64,000 nucleotides of DNA from the NCBI GenBank assembly GCA_008360955.1, contig LUCM01008726.1, positions 127,590-191,589 of the forward strand. The letters run 5' to 3'. Made by a program: the position numbers and the translations under genes. Origin of the DNA: Fasciolopsis buskii. Taxonomy: Eukaryota; Platyhelminthes; Trematoda; Plagiorchiida; Fasciolidae. The stretch's first letter is position 1. The number at the start of each line of letters is the position of its first letter. The notes beneath the pieces are model-generated. The model did not search any database, had not been told where the DNA came from, and saw only the letters and a program-made list of their open reading frames with translations. Shown in pieces: positions 1 through 13,270 of this stretch.

Positions 1-3000
1 GCATCAGTATTACATATTTTCATTACTCCCTTAACATAGAAATTTGGCTTTCGGTAATGGCCGACTCCTTAAATGTCAGTATCTTCATTTTCTTTAGTTG
101 CTACTGATTGTCGCTTCAGGTCATTATGAAAAACTTCAACGTGGTAGGTCAGGTCGTCATGTCCTTTGTTACTAGACCTAGATGCTCCAAACGCTTATCA
201 ATAATTTGATATCCTAAACTACCTCGTACATTGTTACCCTAATGACCATGCCGAAACAATACGAAATGCAGCAAAGCAGCCCACGGACAGTACAAAATTG
301 GAATTTTGGGCTCAGGTGAATTGTCCCACAATTTTATACTCTTTATGTAGATTCAAAACTTGAAGGAATCATGTCTACCTTTCTGTTAACATTGGATTTG
401 ATTTTGGCGGAGTTGATGTTCGATATATTAGTCGCCGAAATATACAAATTATTATATCCCAGTCGCATCTAATTTGAAAGTGTCACTGTTCCATTTTTAT
501 GACTCCAGTAAGATCAGAATATGGGAAATGAAACTGATATTCGTTGTATTAGTGAATGAAACTTCTAACCGCGAATTTCAGTATAGTGATTATCTGCAAC
601 AAATGAATAAAAAGCAAAAAAGACGGTTTTCCGGAGACAGCGAAGCTGGTGTTTTAAGTGTAAATCGGCATTATCCACACTGCCAATCGAAAAGTTTGCA
701 AAAATCTAGATGTTTGCAAGATAGTTCGGAGCGCTGGCGAAGTTATTCGGAAGTTTGAACGGATGTGCTGTTTAACATCTTTCTTCCGCTTGGTGTGTCG
801 CATCAACTGCGTCTTCGGGTTTGGGTTTACCCAGATAGAGTTACCCGCTGAAATTACCCTTCTGCGCCCATTGACCCTGGTATTCTGGATCTTTTATCCA
901 AATGGGGGAAACATGTTTGGCTTGCCGACAGTAATCGTAGATTATTTCTTTACATATTTATGTATTTGAGAAGGCAGTTTTTCCGGGACTGCGTCCTGGG
1001 ATGAAGCTGAATCCGTGTGTTCTGTTCACCTTCGTGTCAAAAGACATTAAAATGCCTGGGGCTAGAATACCCAAGTTCAGGAATAATGTTTGCCGGGGAC
1101 CGGTACTGCTGTACAAGGCACTTCAAACTGGGTACTAAATTTAATTTTCGCATCCCAGGTAAACATTCATGATCGACTGCAGTCTGATTAGTCCCTGTCA
1201 GACCAATAGTGTAACATCAAATGTTGAAATGAGCGATGTGTTTTTCAGCTTCCAGTTGCCTGCTCTCGCACGAGAATAAATATGGAGTCTACTTCATTCT
1301 GACTGCCTAAAATGTCACTTTTACTTTAACACATGTCTCCCTTTGTTAATGACCTGGAGGTTCCAGCATTTGAGAAGTTAAACGAAGTATCGGAAAATGT
1401 TATGAATTTACCCGCCGATTTCTCTTCATTTATCTGCTTGTGGACTGCAGCGAAGCTGTCTAAACGTGAATGAACTCGGTTGTCGAAATACACGTATCTG
1501 AACATGAAAATTTCATAACTTTGTTTGCAGGGATCTTAGGATTTATCCTAGTCCGCACTCATGAGTGTTAAGAAGCTGGTTTGTGCAACAAAATCAATTA
1601 TTTTAATGAACAGTCAACCCGTGACTTCATCTTTGTTCGCGAGATTAATTTTTAATTAGCTGATTAATTAATTATTGTTACATGGTTGGAACATTTTAAT
1701 TCCACTAGATTTTGGTAACCGTTGTTGATCATGAACTGGAGAATTCTTATTTATTATGATTTACTTGAAGGTTAAATTTTGGCCAAGGTCACTCAGGCTT
1801 AATACGTTATCGCGAAAGCAGCGAACTGGAAATAATGAATGTTTGGGAATAATGAACTGATTGAAAACCTTGCTCAACTTAAAATTTTGTGTTTGCACAT
1901 GTCCCTGTAGATAATGTTAGACAAATAAACTATCCCAAATGCATATATTTTGTGCAGGAAATGAATCAAATTCAACGGTATGCACGGAGGTATTTACGGT
2001 CCTGTTATTCTTCCGTATTCTGAGTTGGAGCATTAATAATAATTCATTCAACTTTTCTCGCCAGAAAGCGAAGACAACTCGGTGCTTCAAATGTCAGTAG
2101 ATATGAATTATGAAGTTCACTAAAATAGGGAATCCAGCTATCGCAAATAAGAGTGGAAATAATGGAGCTCGTTAATTCGGCTACCCTTATTTTGAAGACA
2201 GATGGATGTTATATGGCAACCCACCCCGAAATTTGCCAAGCACGTTATCTTACGCAGACTAGTTTTCTACCAGCCTGACAGATCTGTGAAAGCTAGTCAA
2301 GTATGATCCATATGAAGGCTTACCATGGCCTGATTCTTGAAGTTATCCGGGACGCGCTTGATGTCCTGATGTTAGAATTTAACAACCTACCTGTACATTG
2401 GACGTCAACCTCAAAATTCTAAAGGGTTGGCGCACGAGATAAAGGAATCTTATTATCGATTTGCTGCATGCCACATCAAGATATCTAAAAACATTTCGTA
2501 AGTCAGTAGGAAGCACATCGATAACCAATGTTTAACATTTCTGTAGTTCCAATAATACACACCTGATTATTGTGAATAAATGTTATTTTGTTTCCTTCAG
2601 AGAGCTTACAATGGGTCGTGGTTGAGATATACGAATGCCGTCTAAAATGGGGTATCTGTTGAATTTCTAGCACATTTACCAGCTAGGTAAGACTAAGGCC
2701 TAGTGAATTTAATCGAAAAGCTGAAAAACAGAACTGTAGGTTCAACTATTTTGTTTCTTACCCCTGTTGCACACCAGAGTGAAACGTGCCAATACGAGTT
2801 TAGCCAAGATTTTTATACAACTTATGCGAACAGCTACGTATTTGCCCGAAAGTGGTACAACAACTGGTTTTATATTTTTTTAAACATTTTTTCTGAAGGA
2901 CATCGTAGTATTTATTGTGGAATTCTGTTTTTCCATGTTGATACATCTTCATCTATTTTCCCATGGGAAGTAAGAGAGAGTTTTCGTGTTAGCCTTCCCT

Positions 3001-3484
3001 GAAACCAGTACGAGAGAAACGTTACATTGGGTTAGTTTTAGCAGTGAGTTAAGCCAACCGCTACCTTTGATACGCGTGGAGTTACACACGTACTAGACTC
3101 GTTGCATTGGTCTTCAAAGTTAAATGAGAAGCGGCAAAAGCAATTCCTGACACACACTGAGAGGCTTGAGCCTTTGCTCACGGGAGACTGACAACGTTAC
3201 GTTGGTCCGCAATGAAGTAGGGACAACAACAAGCAGCCCCTTCTTTCGAAGCCGCAAGCAGTCGCTCACATTATCGGTACGGTAGGTCATTATGGCTGAA
3301 ATGAGTGGCCGTACATAACTCACTCGGTTGGTGGTACTACCCGACATTCCGGTTCACTTTTGTGCGTCGTGGTCTCAACAGACCATGCTGATGGACAAGC
3401 TTATGGCCGACTCTAGCTCTTAATTCCCGTGACCAGTTCATTTGATACTTTGAGGATCAAATAAACGTAACCCCAGATTGCAAC

Positions 3485-3620
3485 TAGCTTTGCATTTGGG
3501 AAACAGGCGTAAGTTGGGATTCGAACATCGGGCACTGACATACAGTAACACAGAACACGCAAAACGTGTGGGCTGAAGGTAATTCCAAATTGCTTTTTAC
3601 CGTTGAGCTAGCCAATAGGC
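3485..3620 (-). repeat. tRNA-related SINE relic
   Basis: Read on the minus strand there is a box A-like stretch (TGGCTAGCTCAACGGTAAAA) followed about 80 bases later by a box B-like GTTCGAATCCC. The spacing is longer than in a tRNA and no cloverleaf can be drawn, so this is a decayed tRNA-derived element rather than a tRNA gene. The call rests on the promoter boxes only. Confidence 0.35.
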
Positions 3621-4893
3621 TCTGCATTTCTAATATTTTCCTTCTGAATGACATTAGTCAATGAAACTCGGAAATTGTATGCGACTTTGGTGACCAGTGT
3701 TTAAGTCTCAATATCGCTAACATTCAAACGTCCATTTTGACCATGCCTCTCCGGGTGGGATGATGTGATGGATCCACGATGCATATATGACCAGAAGTTT
3801 TCAAGTGGATAAAAATGTGTGTGACCAAAAGATTCAGATTCGCCGGTCACTTTGGTGGTAGAACGCAACTCGCTGTCACCCTGCTCCTTACAGCACTTGA
3901 CCTGGTGATACATCCCCTGGTTCTATACCACCCCAAGTTTCAGTGTCAAAATTGTCGGTACCCCCTCTCGTGTAGTGGACCTAGTCACTATGGTTAATAC
4001 CCCTTCCACTGTATTCACGCTTAAGCCGTATCACAAAAAAAATAAAGAAAATTAACTTCGGGAGAACAAAATTTTCACAACAGTCACTAATATATTTTAG
4101 TGAGACATGCGGAAACAGCTTGGTTGGGCATCACTTGATAATCCTGATTAGATGTATATTGTTTGGCCTAAAATAAACTAAAGTGAACTGAATAAGCAAA
4201 AATGAAAAGCTCATTCTGCAAGAGACAGTCGTAGCTAACGGGATGATACATAGACACGTTGTAAATCTTAGAAAATTCGACCCATTCGAAAAGTGCGTTT
4301 GACAAGCAAGGTTATTCGGAATATTTTCCGGTTGCTCACTACCGGAACAAGATTTGGTTCTTAATTAGACTCAGTGTCAGATTACAGTGACCAATTTTTC
4401 GTCAGTGTTTTCCATCACTTCTAAATTAAGAGTGAGATCAGGAGAAATTTAGTTTATTTGATGCCATTTTTCTCCATATGTTCCTTGCAACACACTATCT
4501 GTCTGTAGTGTTAATCTCATGCCATACAAGATGAAAATACAATTATCTTGGCTTTTGTTATTAATCTAGCGGGCACTATTTCAGCATTCAAAAGCGTACC
4601 TGACATTAGGCTATTGGTGTTATATAACAGTCGGAATGATCAGTAAGTTCCCTTCTGGATGTGAGTTGGCTACTGCAGTGTTCTCATATTTTTCCGCTCT
4701 TTGTAAGTCCACTCCATATTCCGTCGGCATGTTCGCTCTTCTGATAGAAACATGACTCTGGGAAAAGGCCGCGATCAGTGGGGCTTGCCCTGCTGTTTAA
4801 TGCTGAACGCTAATGGTGATGATCCTAGATTAGCGTTAGAGCATCGACCAGGCAACCGCAAGATCACCAGTTTAATTTAGCCCGTGACGTCCA

Positions 4894-4965
4894 AAGTATG
4901 CCGACGGTGGTCAAGTGGTCGTCACCTTCCCCAACCTGAAGGCCACAGATTCGAAGTTTTTCGAC
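4894..4965 (+). repeat. Possible tRNA-related SINE relic
   Basis: A box A-like GGTGGTCAAGTGGTCGTCAC is followed by a box B-like AGATTCGAAG after about 35 bases, the layout of a tRNA-derived promoter. The acceptor and anticodon stems do not pair, so it is not a functional tRNA. Evidence is weak. Confidence 0.25.
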
Positions 4966-5419
4966 CTCAGGAAAATTCCCCACTTGAAAGCCTCAAATTT
5001 CCTATCACCATTTTTTGGCAAAAATGAAGCGTTTCACCGCGTCAATAGTGGAGGAAATCATAGGACTTAAATGTTTGCATGAAAATCCACGCTAAGGAGT
5101 CGAAATCAGGTAGTGCCCTTCTGCCTATAAGGCAGACAGTTTGACTCCTGACCCAAAGTGGAGTACCAGTAATGCGAACGCCAAATTGCTGCTCCAAGTA
5201 TGAAAGGATTAATCTTGTTTTAACGGTAAACTAATCTCAATAGTTATTCACTCACGGAACGAACAGAACAGATCAGAATAATTCACAGAATTTAAGCACT
5301 TATAATGCCAGTTTCCCATGGTCATCCGGTTCCCGGTGTCATCGCAATATTCTACAGACTATTTTGAAAAAATACCAACAAGATGAACGAAAAAGGAGGT
5401 AAATGTTCAACTCACTAAC

Positions 5420-5619
5420 CTGTTCTGTTCGTGCCTAGAGAACAGTGCACGACTACGGGACCACTGTTTGCCGATGAGATGGCACCCTTAAGTCGTAAAA
5501 ATGTGAGAAAAGACGTCGCGTATTTCGGAAGGTGTTCTTTTGGCCACTCGGTGTATTGTAACTGCCACACGGTTCGCTGCTCCCTGTGGATTTGTTTGTA
5601 GGGAGAATAAACGAAAACA
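5420..5619 (-). CDS. Receptor tyrosine phosphatase exon: D1 WPD loop and catalytic P-loop
   Basis: This 200-base exon encodes 66 full codons of the membrane-proximal PTP domain. It contains the WPD-loop region, here TEWPKEHLP, then FLTFLR and GPVVVHCSLGTNRTG, the catalytic P-loop. The nucleophile Cys and the Arg of the CX5R motif are kept. The WPD aspartate (general acid in active PTPs) is Lys, and the usual AGVG is LGTN. The 3' end is a clear donor (AACAG|GTTAGTG, phase 1). I chose the 5' end at 5619 because the acceptor TAACTCTAG follows a pyrimidine-rich tract and is in phase with the donor of exon 35087-35310 (phase 2). A second phase-compatible acceptor at 5682 would add 21 residues. The CACAG acceptor near 5930 that would include the poly-Thr stretch is out of phase with that exon. 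Homology to a PTP domain is secure; the exact start is less so. Confidence 0.85.
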
Positions 5620-5768
5620 CTAGAGTTAGCGAAAAGCGAAAACAATTTATCACTATACAGTATTAACTCGGATTTTTCCTCACTGCCGTAGTGATTAATA
5701 TTAGTATTATTAAGGATCGTAGCGGTAGCGGAAGCAACAGTATTGGGAGCAACATCGAAATCAGTAAT

Positions 5769-5897
5769 GGTAGTAGTTGTTGTCACTGGTGTTGTTGGTG
5801 GTAATGCTGTTGTTGTTATTGTTGTCGTCGAAATAACAGTAGTTGCAGTAGAAGTAGTAGTAGTAGTAGTAGTAGTGGTAGTAGTAGTAGTAGCAGT
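5769..5897. repeat. Imperfect GTA/GTT trinucleotide microsatellite
   Basis: Runs of GTA and GTT triplets with interruptions; the purest block is at about 5853-5895. On the minus strand it reads as ACT/ACA and gives a false poly-threonine ORF that runs straight into the phosphatase exon. On the plus strand the same DNA gives a poly-valine ORF. Splice phase places it in the intron just upstream of exon 5420-5619. Confidence 0.9.
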
Positions 5898-7626
5898 CTT
5901 GATGACGAAGAAGCTACCCAAATTTTCCATCTGTGAGAAATCAGCAGCAACACTTAAACATTGCATCAGAAATGTGAAGCAAACCAGGGCAGAACGATTG
6001 TGAGATGTACTTCATGCCCGCTAGGATATCTAGGCTGGCTTTCATTGGCTCGTCGAAACTTAATACTGAATGCGGATAAGACCACATTTATCTCTGGATT
6101 TTATTGCTCTCAGTCCATTTTTGACCCATCGTTATTCGACTTTCTGGCAGAACTGAAGACCATTTGCAAAACACCGGCCATTTCTGGCATTCTAGTCACA
6201 TAATTGGTCCATTCAATTATGCTCTAGAACTGCGCTGTTTCTAGCGTTGCAATACATCATCTGAGGGTAGATTGTGTAGTTCATCAAATTTAGTTAACGC
6301 AAGCAAGAAGGTTTGTTCTGATCTAATGATACTGTAAATTTTAGAGAGTTGATTTGCGTACTCGACTGCCTAGTCCATACCTATTCTATCCATTTGTTTT
6401 GTCATACCCGTCTATCTGGATCGACCTTGATTTCACACAGTTTCTAACACGTTGCCGGTTCACCAATCGTATTCGCGCACTCCATACTTCACACTACACA
6501 AACGCGCACACCATTGCATTATTCTTGCTTGTACACGCACAACTCACACTAAAGTTAATCCGCCTGACTCTCGTTAGTCGAACACTGCTTTTTTTGGAAG
6601 TCTAGAATCTATTGCATGATTTGTCCTTGATGCTACTTATACATTTTTGGCGGTTACATGTACTTTTTGGCAAAAAGTTCACAACTCTTCTAGAATCTAG
6701 TTAATTATGAGTTTTGGTTAGTTGGTTTTTTCTTCCTTCCCTCGGTGGTCAATTCCAGGTTATTTGGTCATCAGGTCACCAGACAGTGTGTTTGTCACCA
6801 AGCCGACCGATTCTCGGTCATTCGTTGAAAACAAGACCCAAAATAATAACAATAGCCAGGGCCTGCATCCGTTGTGCATAGTGTCACTTGCCTCCCCTCC
6901 GCGGCTATACTTGGGTCCCCCCTCCCAATGGCCGTCGTCCCCTCGCCCCTCGCAACTCTGTCACCAACGCAGCCCCAACATCAAACCATGCGGCCATTTA
7001 TCTATACAACAGTTCACTCGCACTCACACCTATACACGGACATGCATTGGATTAGTTCCCTCTTCAAACGGCCCAACCGATAGTCCGGGGTTGTGCTGTC
7101 CTCCGTCGACTGTGCGCCACCCACACGACCCTCCAAATTCGGTCGCGCCATTCAGCGAGAAAGAAAGCAAGAAGAACGGGGCAGTAGGTACGGATCTCTG
7201 AGATAATTCAGCACGGATACTTGTGTTTATCTTTCACTAACCCAGATTTAGATCAATAGTTTTGGTTATGAAAATGAGTGGGTTGCAGAATGTTTCCTGA
7301 AATGTAGCAGCGCACTTCACACTAATGGAGACAGGGCAAACTCAAACTGACCGCAGTAAAATGGTCGATCTGATTTTCAGCTTATCAGTAGCTCCGCTTT
7401 GCCTGGGCAGCAGTTTTGTCAAATTAACCAGTCACTCAGGCGTTATTCCAAAGCAGTAGTTACGCAGGTTCGTGAGTAACTAATTTAGTATGAAGTCAAA
7501 ATTAGAGCTTTTTCAGTCACATTCAATGGTTATTGCTCGGAAAAGGTTGTTGACATGAACAAACATTATAGTGGCCGCGAATATGAGTCAGAAACTTGTA
7601 CGCCAGTATTCTTTTTACTTCTTGTA

Positions 7627-7778
7627 TTAATGGAACAACAGCATACATATGTTTCAGGAAGGCGGCCGCAGCTAACCGACAGTTGTCAAGACAAGTTGGC
7701 TGGCAATGTTGGGTTCAAACCCGAGAACTCTAAGTCTAAAAGCCATGATTTGATCCACTTGACTACCACCAGCCACAA
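7627..7778 (-). repeat. SINE-like repeat, copy 1 (pair with 30.5 kb)
   Basis: This stretch aligns by eye along its length with 30526-30671 in the same orientation. Shared landmarks are GTTTCAGGAAGG, a central region with GACAGTTG/GACTGTTG, a box B complement (GGTTCAAACCC here, GATTCGAACCTG there) and a terminal ACCACCAGCC/GCCAGCCACCAG. On the minus strand this gives a tRNA-like head with box A and box B followed by a non-tRNA tail, which is the structure of a SINE. The copy is diverged and its box B is imperfect. Confidence 0.55.
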
Positions 7779-10700
7779 TTTTAAGAATATTTATCCTCTG
7801 ATTTGCCACGTGAAGGCAGCTGAACAGATAACAACAAACAAATACCTCGGTTCAACATGGCATACTTGCCTTCATCACTTACGTAGTAGTTGAACAAACC
7901 AGGTCCACAGATTTACTTGACATTGCAAAGAAACTGTTGATAATCTTTATCCATCATTTGGACTAATGGAATGGCTTCTTCGGAAATGAACACTTTCAGA
8001 AACTATCTAATTCGTTTGTTCCTCGGAAGTGGACACCCGCGGAAAGAAAGTTCATTACACCAGGGTTGAAATATCAAAAAGAAAATGATAATAGTTTTTC
8101 AGCCGTGAAATCTTAATGTAATATTTACGCTGCCAGCCACTTCAGTTCATTGTTAGTTAAGTATGATGTACTCATCAACTGCGAAGTCATTGCGAATGCA
8201 AGCAAATTGTTCGACAGCTCCAGTTATATCCGGTCCAGAATCAAACGGACTCTGGACCGGGTAGAAGATAGCCACATATATTTCTTCCAGGACGCAGATG
8301 TCCCCCTAACTGAGAGGTCTGTTTATGGAATATATAAGCTGTCGGTATGATATTCGTATTTCGCAATTCTGGCTCATTCGCCCTATGAGATGATGTTTGT
8401 TCAGGCTTTATTTCACTGGCTTTATTTCACAGAGGTATCAAACAGCGAACATGAAAAATCGGCAACAACAATCGATTCCAATAGATACTCAGCCGATTTC
8501 ATCCAGAAAAACTATCTTAAGAACTTGATATTAAAAAGCAACAAGACCCAGAGGAAGTAAATATCTTCATACAATGGCTTTTCAAGGACGATGACGTTGG
8601 CCAGTTGATTAGTAAGTGTTTTCAATCGATCTTCAGAAGAACTTATTTCGTGGGTGATCCAATAGTCGGGCATCCAACTATGCAAGCAATAATAGCGTCC
8701 GTGATCAATTCGCTGGCTTAGTATGTAGAATCAAAGGTTGACGATCAATTCACACGTGGATGCTCAGCAACCTGGACGGGAAGATCAGAGACGGAGTTAG
8801 GTCACCGAGTGTACGAGCACATTCCGGCGTAGCAACGAAGACGATCACGCCATCAGCTACAGTGTGGCGGACTGAGCAGAAACACTGTATGACCTGGAAC
8901 AGTTGATTTACCGTAATACAGCACACAAAAGACAGTACCGTCTGCTATTCAATGGTTTTAGCAAACCTAAGCTTTTTACCCGGTAATTGTAAACAGCTTT
9001 GTCCTCTCAAGATAGCAAAAAATTACCCCTTTCTCATCAGACTTATCACTGCTGGCCACCGTCCTATTACTTAGTATTCACTTTGACCCCAATTCAGTTT
9101 CAATTGGTTATTTTTACTGGGTACATTTTCTGCAAATGCATGCGTACACATGGAGCAAAATGCTTTACAGTTCTTTGTATAAACCGATGCTTTGGACGAC
9201 TGTAGTCAGATTTATGACAAAATAACATAATTGTCAATCTACCACTCGGAAAGCTCTAAATTCGATTTTTGATTCCATTACAGCCCATCAATGATGCTTA
9301 CCTACCATCCCATTCATGGGTCATTTCTGATCATCTCGGTTAGCTTGGACGGGAGCTGATAGCACATTCCTTCCAATTGGAAGGTTCACATTCAAAATTT
9401 GGGTCCAACGGTGAATGTCCACCAATGATGAGCTTTAATGAGTGCGATAATTCTGGAGTACTAGGTTGACCGGATGACGTGAGATCTGTGACTCAAGAGC
9501 GTAATCCTAAAGACAATCTGTCAATCGTGCTGACATCAGTCCCGCACATGGCTCTAAGCTAATCGTGAGGACTATGCAAATATAGCAAACATGTGCATGA
9601 CTCTGTTCTCATAGCCAAATACTGACTGCCCCATATTTTGCTGAAATCTTTTTAATCCCTATTCAGGATCAAAAGCTACCTGTCTTTACCAGAAAATTTA
9701 ATCTTGCTGATGTCTATTCAAATAGTTAGCTGTTTATTTAATGAAATCAGTGCTCATTTGGTCAGATAGAACTCTTGATGGATAAAGTGATTTGCATTAT
9801 TTCGCCACTTCTGACTGAGATATGAAGAAACACAAGTGAAACAGTCAACCCCAAATCCCGTACGCACACTACTCATTTTCGGGTAATGGATAACCCATTC
9901 TTATCACCCGCCTATTTGATTCTGGCTTGCGATCAGCAGATTAAACACTCTACCTTATGTCAACCGATAAATCGAGGTACAGACTAATAACAGTTTTGCA
10001 TAAAAGTGGATTTTTCACTCCTGTTCACATAACATCATTAAGAGATTCAGCTATTGAATCAAGTCATTCTAGCTTCCCCGTTGCACGTTCTCTGTTCAGT
10101 ATGGTTCCAGTCTGACCCAGTAAAATACTTTTTTTAACAGCAGGCTGCTCTATCGATTCCATCGTTAGTTTAATGAAAAATACTTTTCGTTTTTGCCTGG
10201 AAATGTATGTGTCTTTGGTTTGGGGGCGAGTCCCCAGTTAAGTTGAGTACAACGTTTTTCGCCATTCTGCCTGTCTCCTTCCTTTTTGGGCCGGCCTTTA
10301 GTGAACAGTTTTACGAGAATGTTCTCACATCAATTGCACTACTGTCCACATGAAAAATTGTGTGGGACTGACACAGAATACGTGGACTCGTTCAAAAGTT
10401 TCTCACAGTTGCTTTGGTATTGCACTTTACACACCATCTCTCAAGTGCACAGGCATGTAAACACTGCCAGCAGTGTATTATGATTCAAGCAATGACGCAC
10501 TTACAGCGGGAGCTGTGATACAGAGGTCACGCTACATCGATCGAAAGGTGTGGCTGAACTAGGTATTGAAAAACCTAGCCGACTCCGAAAGCCGTAATGA
10601 GTTTGATCGAAGTTACATATAGGCGACAAACTATCAGTACACTTCAGCCGGAATTTGGCTTTCCGTATTCTGTCGGAATGAGTTAAAATCCACCAAGAAA

Positions 10701-11325
10701 TGTGCAACTCGATCGAAGTACGGAACCCCGTCAAATATCGCAAAAGGTTTAGGGTGGCAAGGTGGATATAAATAGATCGATAAAGCATTGTTTACATCAG
10801 TTACATGTGAGTAGAAATTTTGCGATGGCATGTAGTAGTCACAAATTAAACGACTTAAGCTGCAGAAGAGGTTAACATAGAAGAGAATTGGTGCCTTTCC
10901 TTCTTATTGGTCTGCTATTTTTCCAAGTATTAATACACCCAGTCTCTTGAACAAAGCACACACAAACCTTTAATTCGATGTGAAACATGCCAAGCTTGAA
11001 GAAGCAGAAACAACTGAAGATTTCAAAACTTTGAGCACAGCCGGAAGTAGGATGATATCTACTTTCATTAAGACAACAAGACCACCGTTTTATTGGTCCT
11101 CTTGGAGGATCTTCCGGAAGAATCTAATCCTCAGCAGTTTTATCAAATCGTCTACGATTGCAAACCAGTACTAGGCTAGGAATAAGCTTAAAATAACCGT
11201 TGTTTTCTTTCTCCGTATTATGTTTCGCATATGAATGAATGAAACTTTTTCATCCATCCATATCTGAAACATACTACTGAGAAGAAAAACCAATACTTTC
11301 TGGCCTTGTGTTCCCTTTCTAAAGG

Positions 11326-11445
11326 TTAGCCTTGACTGACCGACGAAAATCCGCCCACCAATTACCGTATGGTTCTTGAACGGACTTATCATCCATTCAC
11401 GCTCATACCGATTCAAATGAGATTCTAGTGCGTAACCACCGTTTT
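11326..11445. repeat. Dispersed repeat, copy 1 (pair with 62.7 kb)
   Basis: About 115 bases align by eye with 62741-62855 in the same orientation. Shared blocks include CCTTGACT, CGACGAAAA/CGAACGAAAA, AATTACC, GGTTC, GACTTATCATCCA/GACTCATTCACCA and GATTCAAAT followed by AGATTCTA/AGAATCTA. No coding potential is seen. The family is not recognised; it may be a piece of a longer transposable element. Confidence 0.55.
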
Positions 11446-13250
11446 ACTGATAACTGTAGTAGATTGTTCCAAACTAGGAACTCGTTAGAAAAAGCGTCCG
11501 TTGATCTGAAACCACACGAGCTGTGGTTTGTTACCTGAGCTTACTTCATTGTGAATCGCAACTAAGCCCAGGGCTTATGTGTGACAGCATAAAAAACTAA
11601 CAGTAGAAAGCAGATGCAGGGACATTCCTTCCTAGCAGGATTTTGTTAACTTCCAAACTGTTGTCAGATGATTTTCGATTACAACTCGGCAGTCAAGCGG
11701 GGTGTCAAAATTACCCCTTGTTTGTTTACTTTTGACAAGGTCAGAGTCAGCTGCTCGCGCTAATTACTTGCATTGCTAAAGGTCGAGGTTACAACAGTGT
11801 GGCCTGGCTCTTCAATAGTAGTAGTTCACTGTTCCGAGGTGATAGTTATACCTCTAAGACCTTTCCCACATAATCTCGAAGTTATGTCGATACCATTCAG
11901 AAAAGCCAGTCAACTGGCTTACTAAGATCTTCCTTGAATAAGTGTGGATGATGATCTCTCTTACCTAGGCATATCTGTGCTTGCTTACTGTAGTGTGCAC
12001 TGATTATCAGTCCATTGCTCTGCCATTTGCGGACAGTTGTATTTAGCGAGGGTTCACGAAAGCACGACAAGTTATTAGTGAATTCCGAATATTTATGACA
12101 TGAGCTTGAATAATGTTGACGTAATTTCGAACTAACGCGGAAAACGGCACAGTTGATTGCATCTAAGAAAAACACAAATGCAACCCATTATTTCGGTGTG
12201 TCAGCTTTCCGTTTAAGCCAACTACAGCTGAATGTTCTTTTGTCATCATTATCAGGAGACGTCCAAATTCTCAGTTTGTTTTCCGTCTGTTGCTTTCGCA
12301 TACAAGAAATCATTTTTAGTCTGACTTTCTTGGACTTCCCTTGAGTTGAATATGTAATGCGATTAATCTGCTAGACCTTCTGACGAGAGATTCATGTGTC
12401 TCATTCATCGTCAGTCACACCTTCCTTTTCCATTGATCATAGCTGACAGATTTTGTAAGCACATCTAAAGAGGAATTCGAGCCAACCACTGACCTTTCAT
12501 CCCCCATGTACCATCCACCCATTACTAACTGCCTTCTGTAGGATACACCCCGCTTTTCTTTTATCGCATCAATTTCACGGAGTTTTTGAGGCAACCTGGA
12601 CTCTTGCCATCGCCACTGGCGTGGGTTTGCCTTTGGTTGACTTGGTTTGACGAGGTTTGTCGTTCACGGGATTTGTTGCCGGAGTTCGGAGCAACGGTGC
12701 TCGAAAAGGAACAGTGCCGAGGTTTGATTATTGCACATAACAAATTTGTTGCAAATAGTACCGTAGCAGTTGGGATCCGCTTTTGTTTTGTTTTATGTCA
12801 GTTTGGTCGCTACGTGTTGTTCATACGTTTGCTCGAGAGGCATACAGATTTATTGTCTGTACTACTGAAGTAGCTAAGCCCCTTACATTTAAAGGAATGG
12901 ATAGAACGGCAAGAAACCCCGTTCAGGTTCACCGTTACACCAGACTTGCAAGAAGACTGCAACAAGGAGTTTAATGAAATTGTTTAATTTTTTCTTTGGA
13001 TCACGTTGCTAAAGAGTCTTGTTACCTGAGCTGTTGTTAGCCTCCAAGTTGACATGATGAAATAGCTTCTTACAGCCAGCCCAGCTGCTGGCAACCTAAT
13101 CCATCAAGTCATAGACTAACTGCATCGTCATCACAGACGCTGCTTCCAAAATAGCCAACGGACGGCATCACAAGGACTCTCCTAAACATCATTATAGACC
13201 GACGAAAGAGTAATCAGAAACTATACCGGAATCCCTACGAGAAGGCGGCG

Positions 13251-13270
13251 CAAAAAGCAAAAAGCAAAAA
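13251..13270. repeat. Short AAAAAGC tandem repeat
   Basis: Three direct copies of a 7-base unit (AAAAAGC) sit in otherwise unremarkable intron sequence. Confidence 0.7.

Larger units (their letters stand above)
1..5419. other. Gene-poor stretch downstream of the last recognised RPTP exon
   Basis: This should be intron 3' of exon 5420-5619, because that exon ends in a good donor and the phosphatase domain is not yet complete. I looked on the minus strand for the next D1 piece (the stretch after the P-loop with its Q-loop) and found none, so the rest of D1 and all of D2 probably lie beyond the left edge. The only recognisable content is tRNA-like repeat remnants near 3.5 kb and 4.9 kb. The short ORFs here have no domain signature and no convincing splice sites. 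Confidence 0.6.

Noticed and set aside
5743..6003. Valine-rich plus-strand ORF
   Set aside because: It is the reverse reading of the GTA/GTT microsatellite and is antisense to the phosphatase intron.
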